From an uncultured Alphaproteobacteria bacterium (lineage in GTDB: Bacteria; Pseudomonadota; Alphaproteobacteria; SP197): DNA of 64,000 nt. Positions 26,376 through 36,183 of this stretch are shown in pieces (the stretch's first letter is position 1; the number at the start of each line of letters is the position of its first letter). The stretch spans positions 1-64,000 of the forward strand of contig CALSLK010000017.1 in NCBI GenBank assembly GCA_943787175.1, given 5' to 3'. The translations under genes were made by a program, and so were the position numbers. The notes beneath the pieces were generated by a model. The model worked only from the letters and a program-made list of their open reading frames with translations. It was not told where the DNA came from and ran no database searches.

Positions 26376-27665
26376 TCAAAGGTCTTCGATACGAATGGTC
26401 AAAGGTGTCTCGGAAACAGCATCGAGATCACCGAAACGTTCAAGAGCGCGCAACATGGCGTCTTCGTCGGCTTCATGGGTGGTCATCACCAGCGGCACGA
26501 CTTCTTCGGGATCGCGCCCACGCTGCAACAGGCTCTCCACAGAGATATCCTCGTCACGCAGAATGGCGGAAACCTCGGCAATCACACCGGGGCGATCGAT
26601 AACCATCAGACGGATGTAGTAGGCACCGTGACGGCGTTCGATGGGCGCATGGGGTGTCGACACCAGGTCTGACACCGGCACGTTGTAGAACGGCAGGCGC
26701 AGGCCGCGCGCGATATCCACGATATCGGCAACCACGGCAGATGCCGTCGGTCCGGCACCAGCGCCGCGTCCAATAAAGGTTGCGACATCCACGGCATCGC
26801 CTTCGACAACGACCGCATTGAAAACGCCATCGACCGGAGCAATCGGCCCTGTTTGTGGGATCATGCAGGGATGCACGCGCTGTTCGACACCGTGTTCGCT
26901 GACCTGAGCAATGCCCAGAAGCTTCACGCAAAAGCCAAACTCGCGCGCAAACTCGATGTCCATGGGCGTGATCGCCTGGATGCCTTCCACATGCACATTG
27001 TCAAAATCGACGGGGCGCCCAAAGGCCAGGCTCGCCAGAATGGCAAGCTTGTGGGCGGCATCGCCACCACCAATATCGAGCGCCGGATCGGCTTCGGCAT
27101 ATCCAAGGCGCTGAGCTTCGGCCAGAACCTCATCAAACGGCGAACCGTCATCACGCATCGCCGTCATGATGTAGTTCGAGGTGCCGTTGAGAATGCCATA
27201 GAGCCGGGTGATGCGATTGCCGGCCAGGCCCTCGCGCAGCCCCTTGATGATGGGGATCCCGCCTGCCACCGCGGCCTCGAAGCCTACATGGACGCCGGTT
27301 GTGTCCGCTGCCTGTGCCAGTCGTGTGCCATGCACCGCAAGCAGTGCCTTGTTGGCAGTGACCACATGCTGGCCTGCCTTGAGTGCGCCTTCGACCAGTT
27401 CAAGCGCGATACCGTCTTCTCCACCGATCAGTTCCACAACAACATCGATGTCGTCAGCGCCGATCAGATCGCGGGCGTCATCCACCCAGCGATAATCAGA
27501 CAGGTCTACGCCGCGATCACGCGCGCGATCACGCGCATTAACAGCAACGATCTGGACGTCACGACCACAGCGCGATCGCAAGAGAGCGGCGTTGTTCTGA
27601 ACAACAGAGACAAGACCGGCGCCGACTGTTCCCAGGCCAGCGATACCAAGACGAAGAGGTTCCAT
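26376..27665 (-). CDS. hom: Homoserine dehydrogenase
   Basis: A 429-residue enzyme that reduces aspartate semialdehyde to homoserine for threonine and methionine synthesis. The NAD(P) motif GIAGLGTVGAGLV is at the N-terminus, the catalytic region includes ILNGTSNYI and EADPALDIGGGDAAHK, and a C-terminal ACT domain (IDRPGVIAEVSAIL) suggests feedback control by threonine. The start ATG overlaps the stop of the upstream OmpA-like gene by one base (TGATG), so translation is probably coupled. With the sulfhydrylase at 41927 it supports methionine synthesis. Confidence 0.95.
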   Translation of the reverse strand: MEPLRLGIAGLGTVGAGLVSVVQNNAALLRSRCGRDVQIVAVNARDRARDRGVDLSDYRWVDDARDLIGADDIDVVVELIGGEDGIALELVEGALKAGQHVVTANKALLAVHGTRLAQAADTTGVHVGFEAAVAGGIPIIKGLREGLAGNRITRLYGILNGTSNYIMTAMRDDGSPFDEVLAEAQRLGYAEADPALDIGGGDAAHKLAILASLAFGRPVDFDNVHVEGIQAITPMDIEFAREFGFCVKLLGIAQVSEHGVEQRVHPCMIPQTGPIAPVDGVFNAVVVEGDAVDVATFIGRGAGAGPTASAVVADIVDIARGLRLPFYNVPVSDLVSTPHAPIERRHGAYYIRLMVIDRPGVIAEVSAILRDEDISVESLLQRGRDPEEVVPLVMTTHEADEDAMLRALERFGDLDAVSETPLTIRIEDL

Positions 27666-29698
27666 CAGACGCCGAAGAACACTTCGACCCTGCGGTCGAC
27701 AGCCTCGTTCTGGATGCCAGCATCAGCCGCCATGGAATCAGTCGCGGCAGCCGCTTCGACCAGAATATCACCACGGGGAACACCGTTGCGGATCAGTTCG
27801 TTGGCAACAGCGGTGGCACGATCCAGCGATATCTTGAAGTTGACCAGCGCCGCATCGGTGCTCTGCAGGTTTCCTCCGGTCTTGCTGGCATGCCCGACCA
27901 AACGGATGGGACCACCTGTTTGTGCATGGATGGCAGCAAGCTGGGCTACGATATGGCGTTCATCGGCACCCAGGACCGAGGAGCCGTTCCCGAACCGGAT
28001 GATGGCAGCCAGCGTTTGCGCCGCATTGCCGGTGCCCGCAGTCGTAAAGGTGGCGTCATTGATTGTGGTTGTGGGGCTGCCGACAGCTGCGACGTTCTGA
28101 AGGCCCGCACCAGCATTCGGGCTGGAGGCACCAAACAGATCGTCAAACGAGACACCTGCTGACGAGATGACCGGCACCGCTGTTGTTGTAACAGAAGGCT
28201 GAACCGCAGCAATCGTCACGGCAGGCGCAGGTTCCAGGGGAACAGCGACCAACATTTCATCCGTCACGCTGACACGCTCGGCGGCAGGCTCAGGTTCCAG
28301 CACGGCAACCTCAAGCTCTGCTGGCTGCGCGATCAGTTCGACCGGCTCACCATCCGATTTCACGAACATCGTGGTTTCGATCACGCGGGTGACAGAGCCA
28401 ACCAGTTCGCCATCTTCGGTGACAAAATTCTCCTGCTCGGTCTGTGCTGCCCCAACCTGGGTCGCACTGGCCTGAACGGTCTCTAACTCGACCACTTCTG
28501 CCTCAACCATCTCAACCTGGGTTGTCATGGCCGGCTCGGGGACCGCGACGACCTCAACACGCGTTGTCGAGGCTGGCTCCAGCACTTCGACCGTCACTTC
28601 GGGCTCGACCGTCATGGATGTGACGCCAACCGGCTCGGGCGTGCTGATGTCGGCGGAAGCCATGTACTCGGGAACGACGACAATGGTGTCCCCAGCCGTG
28701 CGTTCCGACAGTGCCACCAGGGACGTGCTGCCATCGTCTACTGCTGCTGTATCCGGGACCGCCGCAACGGTCACCGACTGCGATTCCGGTGTAGGTGCAG
28801 GCACAATGACCAAGGTCTCATCCTCGACACCCGGCAGGTCAATGGTCTCATTGATCGGCTCTACAACGGCAACCATTTCAGTTGCCATGTCACTGTCCGG
28901 CTCGGCGACCGGCTGCATCACCACGATCGTCTCTTCAACGGGCTCCATGTTCTCTGCCGCAGCGACGGCCATCATCATGTCAGCCTCGCTCTGATCACCG
29001 CTCACAAGCGAGGTCTCGACGACGGTCGTGATGCTGCCGACGAGTTCGCCTTCCCCATCACGGATCGTTTCGGTTTCGATATGGGTCTCTACGGGCACGA
29101 CCACGGCCATATCCATCGTGGGCTCCGCAGGGACAACTACCAGCGTGTCATTGGCTATTTCGGTATCCAGAGCCAGCTGCGATTCCGTGGGAGGCGCAGC
29201 AAGAGTCTGCACAGAAGCTGTCTCGACCGGTTCGACAGCCGGCACGGTTACAACCGAGGCTTCGGCAATCTCAATTTCTTCACCGGGTGTAATCACGGTG
29301 ATCGATTCGGACTCAACCGCAGCAACCGTGGGAAGCGGGATCTCCGATGGTGTCGTCTCATCATCGGCTCGCGAAACATCACCGGTGTATTGCGCATTGG
29401 CCAGATCGGCCGCCAGCGATTCCGCGACCCGGTCGATTTCCTCGGGCGAGGAGACATTGACCGACTGCTCAGGCGTCACTCCAAGTTCAGGATAATCATC
29501 TCCGGAACCCGGCACATCACCGGGTTCAGGCGCTGGTTCAGCCCCTACTGCCGAGCTGTACCAATCGGATGGATCCAGGTCATCGGCGGAGTCGATGCAG
29601 GATGTGAGCATCACCAGCGAGGCCACCAGGACCGGCGCTGTGAGCATGGCAGTCATGCGTTGTTGCAAGACAGTCTTTTTTGCAGTGCACAATTTCAT
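27665..29698 (-). CDS. Large OmpA-family lipoprotein with Val/Glu/Thr-rich central region
   Basis: 677 residues. The N-terminus has a hydrophobic stretch ending in a lipobox (VMLTSC, Cys about residue 34), so it is likely a lipoprotein. Residues 35-530 are low-complexity, acidic and rich in Val, Thr and Pro, with recurring phrases such as TIVVVPE, VVETSLVSGD and GELVGS followed by VTRVIETT or ITTVVETS. The C-terminal 120 residues are an OmpA-like peptidoglycan-binding domain (LVGHASKTGG, NELIRNGVPRGDILVEA, EAVDRRVEVFF). It probably links the outer membrane to peptidoglycan through a long spacer. It lies upstream of hom with a one-base overlap, an odd partner for a metabolic gene. No homologue name can be given. 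Confidence 0.8.
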   Translation of the reverse strand: MKLCTAKKTVLQQRMTAMLTAPVLVASLVMLTSCIDSADDLDPSDWYSSAVGAEPAPEPGDVPGSGDDYPELGVTPEQSVNVSSPEEIDRVAESLAADLANAQYTGDVSRADDETTPSEIPLPTVAAVESESITVITPGEEIEIAEASVVTVPAVEPVETASVQTLAAPPTESQLALDTEIANDTLVVVPAEPTMDMAVVVPVETHIETETIRDGEGELVGSITTVVETSLVSGDQSEADMMMAVAAAENMEPVEETIVVMQPVAEPDSDMATEMVAVVEPINETIDLPGVEDETLVIVPAPTPESQSVTVAAVPDTAAVDDGSTSLVALSERTAGDTIVVVPEYMASADISTPEPVGVTSMTVEPEVTVEVLEPASTTRVEVVAVPEPAMTTQVEMVEAEVVELETVQASATQVGAAQTEQENFVTEDGELVGSVTRVIETTMFVKSDGEPVELIAQPAELEVAVLEPEPAAERVSVTDEMLVAVPLEPAPAVTIAAVQPSVTTTAVPVISSAGVSFDDLFGASSPNAGAGLQNVAAVGSPTTTINDATFTTAGTGNAAQTLAAIIRFGNGSSVLGADERHIVAQLAAIHAQTGGPIRLVGHASKTGGNLQSTDAALVNFKISLDRATAVANELIRNGVPRGDILVEAAAATDSMAADAGIQNEAVDRRVEVFFGV

Positions 29699-29811
29699 AT
29701 ATACCCACGGTATGAAGGGCGCTTGGATTGCCGAAAACTAATCGTTTTTGGTCCAAGCCACAACAAAGCAAAGCCCGTGCCATGGCTGATTGACCCATCG
29801 GAGTTACAAGA

Positions 29812-31593
29812 ATGACTGAATCCGGACAAGACCAGACCCTTCACATGGAAGATTGGCAGGCGATTGCGGAGAAAAGCCAGCGCCTGATGCAGGAGTTCGC
29901 ATCACGTCAGGGCGACACCTCCGGCCAGATGGAAGACATGATGCGCATGGGCGAGGTCTTCATGCAGGCTTCCGTGCAGCTCATGAGCGATCCGGTAAAG
30001 CTCGCTGAGGCCCAGGCCAACCTGTGGAAGGGTTACATGGACCTGTGGCAACAGACCGCCCTGCGCATGGCAGGCCAGGATGCTGAACCCGTTGTGGAGC
30101 CCCATGGCGACGATCGCCGCTTCAAGGACGAGGAATGGACCCAGAATGCGGTCTTTGATTACATGAAACAGTCCTATCTGCTGTCATCGAACTGGATTCA
30201 GGACCTGATGGGTGGCGTCGACGGACTTGAGCCCAAGACCAAGAAGAAGCTGGAATTCTATACCAAGCTTTATGCTGACGCCCTTTCGCCCACCAACTTT
30301 GCGGCAACCAACCCCGAAGTCCTGCGCGCTACGGCCGAGACAAAGGGTGAGAACCTGGTCAAGGGCCTGCAGAACCTTCTCGACGATTTCGAGCGCGGCA
30401 AGGGTCAGCTTGCAGTCAAGATGGTCAACAACGATGCCTTCGAGATCGGCAAGGATTTGGCAACAACTCCAGGCAAAGTGGTGTTTCAGAACGACCTGAT
30501 CCAGCTCATCCAGTTCACACCCACGACCAAGAAGGTGCACAAGAAGCCGCTTCTGATCGTGCCGCCTTGGATCAACAAGTATTACATCCTCGATCTCAAG
30601 CCCAAGAACTCCTTTATCCGCTGGGTTGTGGAACAGGGTTACACGGCGTTTGTGGTGTCCTGGGTCAATCCAGACGAAAAGCTCGCGAAGAAGACGTTTG
30701 ACGACTACATGCTCGAGGGCCCGGTTGCGGCACTCGACGCGGTCGAAAAGGCAACTGGCGAATCCAGCATCAACATCCTGGGCTATTGCATCGGCGGCAC
30801 GCTGGTGGCCTGCACGGCGGCTTATCTGGCGTCCAAGAAGGACAAGCGCCTGAACTCCGCCACCTTCCTGACATCGCTGACCGATTTCGAACAGGTCGGC
30901 GAAATCGATGTCTTCATCGATGAGGAGCAGGTCCAGAACCTCGAAAAGATGATGAACGAGCGCGGCTACCTTGAAGGTTCGGAAATGGCCGCAACCTTCA
31001 ACACCCTGCGCGCCAACGATCTGGTGTGGTCGTTCGTGATCAACAACTACCTGATGGGCAAGGAGCCCTTCCCGTTCGACATCCTGTTCTGGAATGGCGA
31101 CAGCACCCGCATGCCTGCAGCCATGCACAGTGCCTACCTGCGCCGCCTGTATCTCGACAACGCCCTCTCCAAGGGCGAACTGGAGCTGGATGGCACAATG
31201 CTTGATATCACGAAGGTCAAGGTGCCCACTTACCTGCTCTCGACCCGCGAGGACCACATTGCACCCTGGGAGTCGACCTACAAGGCAACGCAACTCTATA
31301 GCGGTGATACGACCTTTACCCTGGCTGCATCGGGTCACGTCGCCGGTGTCATCAATCCGCCCGAGAAGAACAAGTATGGGTTCTGGACCAATACCGAAAA
31401 CCCGGCGGATCCGGATGCCTGGTTCGATAGCGCCCAGCAGCATGAGGGTTCCTGGTGGCCCAACTGGGAGGCCTGGCTCGCCAAACAGTCCGGCGCCATG
31501 GTCGCCGCGCGTGAGCCCGGCAAAGGCAAGCTGAAAGCCATCGAGGATGCTCCGGGCAGTTACGTGAAGCTGGACCTGCGCAAGACCAACTGA
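29812..31593 (+). CDS. phaC: Class I poly(3-hydroxyalkanoate) synthase
   Basis: A 593-residue PhaC that polymerises (R)-3-hydroxyacyl-CoA into storage granules. The catalytic Cys sits in the lipase-like box GYCIGG (about residue 326). The Asp (STREDHIAPW) and His (ASGHVAGVINPP) of the triad are in place, and the N-terminal PhaC domain (LSPTNFAATNPEVL) is complete. GGAG lies before ATG 29812. It is divergent from the OmpA-like gene with about 110 bases between them. No phaA, phaB or phasin is adjacent. Confidence 0.95.
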   Translation: MTESGQDQTLHMEDWQAIAEKSQRLMQEFASRQGDTSGQMEDMMRMGEVFMQASVQLMSDPVKLAEAQANLWKGYMDLWQQTALRMAGQDAEPVVEPHGDDRRFKDEEWTQNAVFDYMKQSYLLSSNWIQDLMGGVDGLEPKTKKKLEFYTKLYADALSPTNFAATNPEVLRATAETKGENLVKGLQNLLDDFERGKGQLAVKMVNNDAFEIGKDLATTPGKVVFQNDLIQLIQFTPTTKKVHKKPLLIVPPWINKYYILDLKPKNSFIRWVVEQGYTAFVVSWVNPDEKLAKKTFDDYMLEGPVAALDAVEKATGESSINILGYCIGGTLVACTAAYLASKKDKRLNSATFLTSLTDFEQVGEIDVFIDEEQVQNLEKMMNERGYLEGSEMAATFNTLRANDLVWSFVINNYLMGKEPFPFDILFWNGDSTRMPAAMHSAYLRRLYLDNALSKGELELDGTMLDITKVKVPTYLLSTREDHIAPWESTYKATQLYSGDTTFTLAASGHVAGVINPPEKNKYGFWTNTENPADPDAWFDSAQQHEGSWWPNWEAWLAKQSGAMVAAREPGKGKLKAIEDAPGSYVKLDLRKTN

Positions 31594-31656
31594 CGGTCTT
31601 TGTACCCAGACAAGTTCGGCCTTGACGTTGGGACAGCTTAGCTGTCCTTTTAGCCC

Positions 31657-32295
31657 ATGGTCGATACCGTCCTTCTTTCCAGCCTGATCGGCTTTGCCTT
31701 CATCGGCTCGATCACGCCCGGCCCCAACAACCTGATGGTCATGGCTTCGGCCGCGGCCTTCGGGTGGCGCCGGGCTGTGCCGCATATGCTGGGCATCATG
31801 TTCGGATTTGGCATCATGCTGGCTCTGGTGACCTCAGGTCTGGGCGCACTCATCCTGGAAGTCCCGGTTCTGCTGGATGTTGTGAAGTTTGGTGGTGCAG
31901 CATGGTTGCTCTGGCTGGCCTTCAAGATGGCGCGTGGCGCGCTGCAGCCATCCGACCCCACAGCACCCGACCAACCCAGCAGCAAGGCACGCCCCTTGAC
32001 CATGCTCGAAGCGATGCTGTTCCAGTGGGTCAATCCCAAGGGCTGGGCAATGGCGCTGGCTTGTGCCGGTGCCTACGTGGAACTGGCGCCCTCCGTCATC
32101 ACACGCGCCGCGCTCATTGCGCTGGTGTTCATGGCGATGACGCCCTTTGCCAACGGCACATGGATGGCAGCAGGTGAAGCGATGCATCGCCTGTTCACGG
32201 GTCCGCGTGCCGGCAAGATTTTCGGTCTGGGCATGGCGTTTTTGATCGCAGCCACCGCCGTGATGATTGTGCTGGGGCCTAGCGGTCTGCCGTGA
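31657..32295 (+). CDS. LysE/RhtB-family exporter
   Basis: A 212-residue membrane protein with about six hydrophobic segments and the family hallmark ITPGPNNLMV in the first helix, plus FQWVNPKGWAMA mid-protein. Members export amino acids or related metabolites. It starts 63 bases after phaC on the same strand, so may be cotranscribed, and its 3' end overlaps the convergent kinase gene by 17 bases. The substrate is unknown. Confidence 0.88.
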   Translation: MVDTVLLSSLIGFAFIGSITPGPNNLMVMASAAAFGWRRAVPHMLGIMFGFGIMLALVTSGLGALILEVPVLLDVVKFGGAAWLLWLAFKMARGALQPSDPTAPDQPSSKARPLTMLEAMLFQWVNPKGWAMALACAGAYVELAPSVITRAALIALVFMAMTPFANGTWMAAGEAMHRLFTGPRAGKIFGLGMAFLIAATAVMIVLGPSGLP

Positions 32296-32938
32296 TCACC
32301 GGGTTTGTGTGATCGTTGTTGTCGATCACAAGGGATGCCACCGCTTCAGGGGCCGCTTCGTCCCGGTAGAGCTGATAGCCCGCGATGTAGCGGGCTTCGT
32401 TAAGGCGGCGTAGTTCCTCTGAATCACCACCGGCCCGTGCAAGGGCGCGGCGCATGGTTTCGTTTTCAGACACCTCAAGCAGGATGGAGAGATCCCAGCG
32501 ATCACGCAGTTCCGCCCGCAACAGAAACACACCATCAACCAGGACAACGCCACGCGCAGGTATCGCCACAGGACGCGTGGCGATCGGCTTATCGGAGACC
32601 AGGTCAAAGGCGCGGGTGCGGATCAGGGCGGGCGCGACACCACTGGTCAGGGGGTCAAGCAGCAGGCGCTTAAACGCGCCGTAATCAAAGCAGTCACGAT
32701 AGTAGCCCTTGGCAGAGAAACGACCCCTTGCGTAGCGTTCGGCACGTGGACGCTCGAAATCATCGATGCTGGCACGAACAACAACGGCTCCGCGTGTTTC
32801 CAGAGGCGCGACCAGCGCGTCAGCCAGTGTGGACTTGCCCGAGGCGTCGGGCCCATCAATGGCAACGGCTGCAGGTCCGCCGGGCGCCAACGCCAGAATG
32901 CGATCACAAAGGACAGACAGGACTTCAGCGCGGCTCAC
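32279..32938 (-). CDS. P-loop nucleoside/uridine kinase-like protein
   Basis: 219 residues with a Walker A motif GPDASGKSTLADAL and a second acidic motif VVLVDGVFLLRAEL, as in the uridine kinase/phosphoribulokinase superfamily. The start GTG overlaps the upstream stop (GTGA), so it is coupled to the gamma-carbonic-anhydrase gene. The true substrate could be a nucleoside or another small alcohol. Confidence 0.8.
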   Translation of the reverse strand: MSRAEVLSVLCDRILALAPGGPAAVAIDGPDASGKSTLADALVAPLETRGAVVVRASIDDFERPRAERYARGRFSAKGYYRDCFDYGAFKRLLLDPLTSGVAPALIRTRAFDLVSDKPIATRPVAIPARGVVLVDGVFLLRAELRDRWDLSILLEVSENETMRRALARAGGDSEELRRLNEARYIAGYQLYRDEAAPEAVASLVIDNNDHTNPVITADR

Positions 32939-33474
32939 AGCTTGGCAATCGCCTCACGGTAGTTGCGCCCATGCTCGGCGTACCGGTCCACCGTGGACAT
33001 GAAGCCGACCTGCTCTTCGGGCGACAGATCGCGCATTTTCTTGGCCGGGCTGCCCGCCCAAAGTTCACCGGAAAGGACTCGCTTGCCTGGCGTAACCAAT
33101 GCACCGGCAGCGACCATGGCACCGGTCTCGACCACAGCGTTATCCATCACGGTGGCACGCATGCCGATGAAGCTGCGGTCTTCCAGCGTGCAGGCGTGAA
33201 TCAGGCAATGGTGTCCGATCGTGACCTCATCGCCAATCCAGGTGGGCCCGTCGTTGCTGGAAACGTGCACGACGGTGCAGTCCTGGATGTTCGTGCGCCT
33301 GCCGACATGAATTGCCGCGACATCGCCGCGCAGCACGCAGCCGGGAAAGACGGACGCCCCTTCCAGAATGGTCACATCGCCGGAAACAAACACACCTGGC
33401 GCAACGAAACTATCAGGTGAGATATTTGGAATATCGCCTTGATATGGAACGATAATTGGAGAAAGTGAACTCAC
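32935..33474 (-). CDS. Gamma-carbonic anhydrase-like hexapeptide-repeat protein
   Basis: 179 residues forming a left-handed beta-helix of hexapeptide repeats. The His ligands expected in gamma carbonic anhydrases can be placed in TVVHVS and IGHHCLIHA. Relatives include YrdA and CaiE. GTG 33474 overlaps the argC stop (GTGA), which decides the start; the frame extends further upstream but inside argC. Enzyme activity is not certain for this family. Confidence 0.88.
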   Translation of the reverse strand: MSSLSPIIVPYQGDIPNISPDSFVAPGVFVSGDVTILEGASVFPGCVLRGDVAAIHVGRRTNIQDCTVVHVSSNDGPTWIGDEVTIGHHCLIHACTLEDRSFIGMRATVMDNAVVETGAMVAAGALVTPGKRVLSGELWAGSPAKKMRDLSPEEQVGFMSTVDRYAEHGRNYREAIAKL

Positions 33475-34520
33475 GGGAAAACAGCGACCTGTGGCAGACC
33501 GGCAGTTTCCTCGAACCCTGCCATGACATTCAGGTTCTGCAGGGCCTGGCCCGATGCGCCCTTGACCAGATTGTCGAGCGCAGAGATCAGAATGGCCCTG
33601 CCCGGCACACGGTCGGCGAATACACCCAGCAGGCAAAGGTTGGAGCCACGCACATGCCGTGTCGCTGGCGCCTGTCCCTGAGGCACCAGTTTGACGAAGG
33701 GCTCGTCTGTATATTGTCGGGCCAGCGCACCCCGAAGGTCATCTGCTGTGGCACCATTCTTCAGGGTCACATAGGTCGTGGCCAGAATTCCCCGGTTCAT
33801 GGGCATCAGGTGCGGAGTAAAGGTAACCGTGATCGCTTCGCCTGCAGCCTCGGAAAGTTCCTGCTCGATCTCGGGTGTATGGCGGTGGCTGGCAATGCCA
33901 TAGGCATGAATACCCTCGGAGACTTCGGTGTGCAGCGCGCCCTCCTTGGGCGACCGGCCCGCGCCGCTGACGCCGGACTTGGCATCGATGATGATGCCTG
34001 ACGTTTCGATCAGCCCCTCGGCCAGACAGGGGATGAGCGGCAGTTCGGCCGCCGATGTGTAGCACCCGGGATTAGCAACCAGCCGGGCTGCCCTTACCTG
34101 CTCACGCTTGATTTCCGTCAGGCCATAGACCGCCTCACCCTGCAGATCCATGGCGCTGTGCTTGCCGCCATACCACTGGGCATAGGTATCAGCGTCATAG
34201 AGCCGGAAATCAGCCGAGAGATCGACGATCTTCACATGCTTGGGCAGTCCGGCAATGACTTCCTGTGTCGTGCCATGTGGCAAACAGCAGAAGACGGCAT
34301 CGATGCCTGACCAGTCCACATCGGCAATCGCTACCATGTCGGGCAGGTCCAGATGCGCCAGATGCGGGTAGACCGAACCAACCGCCTCACCTGCGCGTCG
34401 GTCCGCTGTCAGCGCGGCTACGTGAATGCCGTCATGCCCCATCAGAAGGCGCAGCAATTCGGCTCCGGTGTACCCACTGGCTCCAAGGATCGCGACATTC
34501 AGTTTGCCGTTCGCACTCAT
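33471..34520 (-). CDS. argC: N-acetyl-gamma-glutamyl-phosphate reductase
   Basis: A 349-residue enzyme of arginine synthesis that reduces N-acetylglutamyl phosphate to the semialdehyde with NADPH. The Rossmann motif ILGASGYTGAELLRLL and the active-site Cys in VANPGCYTSAAELPLIP are clear. ATG 34520 overlaps the stop of the CMD-like gene (ATGA). In many alphaproteobacteria argC follows rpsI directly; here about 3.9 kb of other genes lies between. Confidence 0.95.
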   Translation of the reverse strand: MSANGKLNVAILGASGYTGAELLRLLMGHDGIHVAALTADRRAGEAVGSVYPHLAHLDLPDMVAIADVDWSGIDAVFCCLPHGTTQEVIAGLPKHVKIVDLSADFRLYDADTYAQWYGGKHSAMDLQGEAVYGLTEIKREQVRAARLVANPGCYTSAAELPLIPCLAEGLIETSGIIIDAKSGVSGAGRSPKEGALHTEVSEGIHAYGIASHRHTPEIEQELSEAAGEAITVTFTPHLMPMNRGILATTYVTLKNGATADDLRGALARQYTDEPFVKLVPQGQAPATRHVRGSNLCLLGVFADRVPGRAILISALDNLVKGASGQALQNLNVMAGFEETAGLPQVAVFP

Positions 34521-35124
34521 GCGGTTTCTCCGGTCTCTTCAGTTTCCTTGTAATAACCCACGGTGTCCCCTGCGGTCGAGACACCTAGGCCGTTCAGGAG
34601 CCGATTGGAATAGTTGAAATAGGCTACGACCTGGTTGACCTCAAGGATCTCGCCGTCATCACAGCCTGCCGCATGCAGAGCATCGATATCGGACCTCTCC
34701 ATGGCGCCAACGTCTGTCGTGAGTTTTGCGGCATAACGCAACAAGGCGAGTTCTCTGCCTTCAAAGGCATCTTCCGGCCGCCCGGCATCCAGAGCAGCAC
34801 GCACGGCCTCTGCCCGTTCCGGGTCCTCCATCAGTCGGCTGGCATTGGCCCAGTGATGCAGCAGGCTGTATCCGCAGGTGTTGAGAATGCTGACATAGCT
34901 GGCCACAGTCTCAAGAAACCAGAACGGTACCGTGTTGTCATCGCTGTGAAGGACGCTGCGGTAGAGCGAGACGTGGGCCGGTCATGGTCGCCGGGCGCAG
35001 CGAATGCACCCCGCATGACGTTGTCGAGTGTGCCGTGCGGGGTGCGCGCAGTATCGAACACGGCACAGAGCGCCGCATTGGCCTCTTCATCCGAGATCAT
35101 CCTGATCCAGGCTGGTTCTGTCAT
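34517..35124 (-). pseudogene. Carboxymuconolactone decarboxylase/AhpD-like protein, two small indels
   Basis: Repaired length about 200 residues. The start ATG 35124 (MTEPAWIRM) follows AGGAGG. The middle reads VMRVHSLRPATMTGHVSLYR then VLHSDDNTVPFWFLETVAS only if one base is removed from the C4 run near 35015 and one from the GGG near 34978. The C-terminal part is one continuous frame from about 34930 to 34517. The family is the peroxidase-related/CMD group. The strict CxxxH peroxidase motif is not obvious (LNTCGYSLLHH is the nearest), so activity is open. Coupled by ATGA to argC. Confidence 0.65.
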
Positions 35125-35196
35125 GGCAAGCCTCCTGTCAGGAGCACGACATACGCGCTCTTGATCAGGATGCAAGTCCCAGTCTAACCAGGCCGA

Positions 35197-36153
35197 TCAG
35201 TCCCTGAAGTAGCCTGCCCGTACTGCGGCGCCAATCGCGTTCGTGAACAGCCGTGTCGCCGTGATGCTGGTGATGTCGTTGACGTCTCTGGATGGCGTGA
35301 TCTCAACGACATCCATGCCGACCAGCCTGCCCTTCCTGACCAGACCCTGAATCAGCCTGTGCATCTGAGAGTATGTGACACCACCAGGCGCCGGGCCGGC
35401 GACCGCGGGCATGATGGATGGATCCATGCCATCGGCATCAATCGTCAGGTAGTAACTTTCGCCATCTGGAATCTGGTCCAGCACGTCGGCCACCCCTCGA
35501 TCTTCCAGCTCATAGATCGAGATCAGATGGGCACCGTAGGCTCTTGCCGCCTGGACCTCCTGGGCTCTGGCACTACCCTGGCAGCGCAGGCCAATCTGAA
35601 AAATCTGGTCGATATGATCCAACTCCGAAGCCCTGCGGATCGGGCTTGAGTAGCCTTCCCTGACGCCGTTGATGTCATCACGCCAATCGAGATGAGCATC
35701 GATCTGGATGAGATGAACGGGTCCGACTTCCTCAAGCGCGCGAAACACCGGTATCGGCACGCCATGGTCGCCACCGATGATCATCGGCATCGCGCCTGCC
35801 TTCAGAATCTTCCGCACCGCCGCCTCAGCGGCCCGGTAGTGCCCTGACAGCTCGTGCGCATCGGCGGGAATGTCGCCGCAATCAACGACACGAATGTCCT
35901 GACCGTCAAACACGGTTCCATCGAGATCAAAGTCCCACTGACCCAGTCCCTCCCATGCCTTGTCGGAAACCTGCCTGACAGCTGTCGGCGCATTGGTCTG
36001 ATCGTTGGTGACCTCATCCATCGAATAGGGATCGCCATAGGGCAGACCCAGAATCGCGACATGCGCATCAAGGTCGTCAAGTTCCAGCGCCAGGGGAAAA
36101 CCGCAGAACGTCCTGGTGACGGCTCTGGGTGCAACCGTGAGGGTCTTCGACAT
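35197..36153 (-). CDS. Ureohydrolase (agmatinase/arginase family)
   Basis: 318 residues with the binuclear manganese ligands of the arginase superfamily: His in GGDHG, DxHxD in IDAHLDWR and the DxxxD motif in TIDADGMDPS. Known members hydrolyse a guanidino group to urea and an amine (agmatine, arginine, guanidinobutyrate and others). It is followed upstream on the same strand by a class V aminotransferase and divergent from a RidA gene, which suggests a small catabolic group for a guanidino or amino compound. The exact substrate cannot be told. Confidence 0.88.
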   Translation of the reverse strand: MSKTLTVAPRAVTRTFCGFPLALELDDLDAHVAILGLPYGDPYSMDEVTNDQTNAPTAVRQVSDKAWEGLGQWDFDLDGTVFDGQDIRVVDCGDIPADAHELSGHYRAAEAAVRKILKAGAMPMIIGGDHGVPIPVFRALEEVGPVHLIQIDAHLDWRDDINGVREGYSSPIRRASELDHIDQIFQIGLRCQGSARAQEVQAARAYGAHLISIYELEDRGVADVLDQIPDGESYYLTIDADGMDPSIMPAVAGPAPGGVTYSQMHRLIQGLVRKGRLVGMDVVEITPSRDVNDITSITATRLFTNAIGAAVRAGYFRD

Positions 36154-36183
36154 GCTTGTTCTCCAGATGGATAGCCGTGACGA

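Noticed and set aside
28527..29495. Ser/Thr/Gly-rich plus-strand frames opposite the OmpA-like lipoprotein
   Set aside because: Antisense shadows of a low-complexity Val/Glu/Thr-rich gene; no start signals or domains.
30184..31785. 533-codon minus-strand frame opposite phaC
   Set aside because: Shadow of the PHA synthase, whose catalytic triad is intact on the plus strand.
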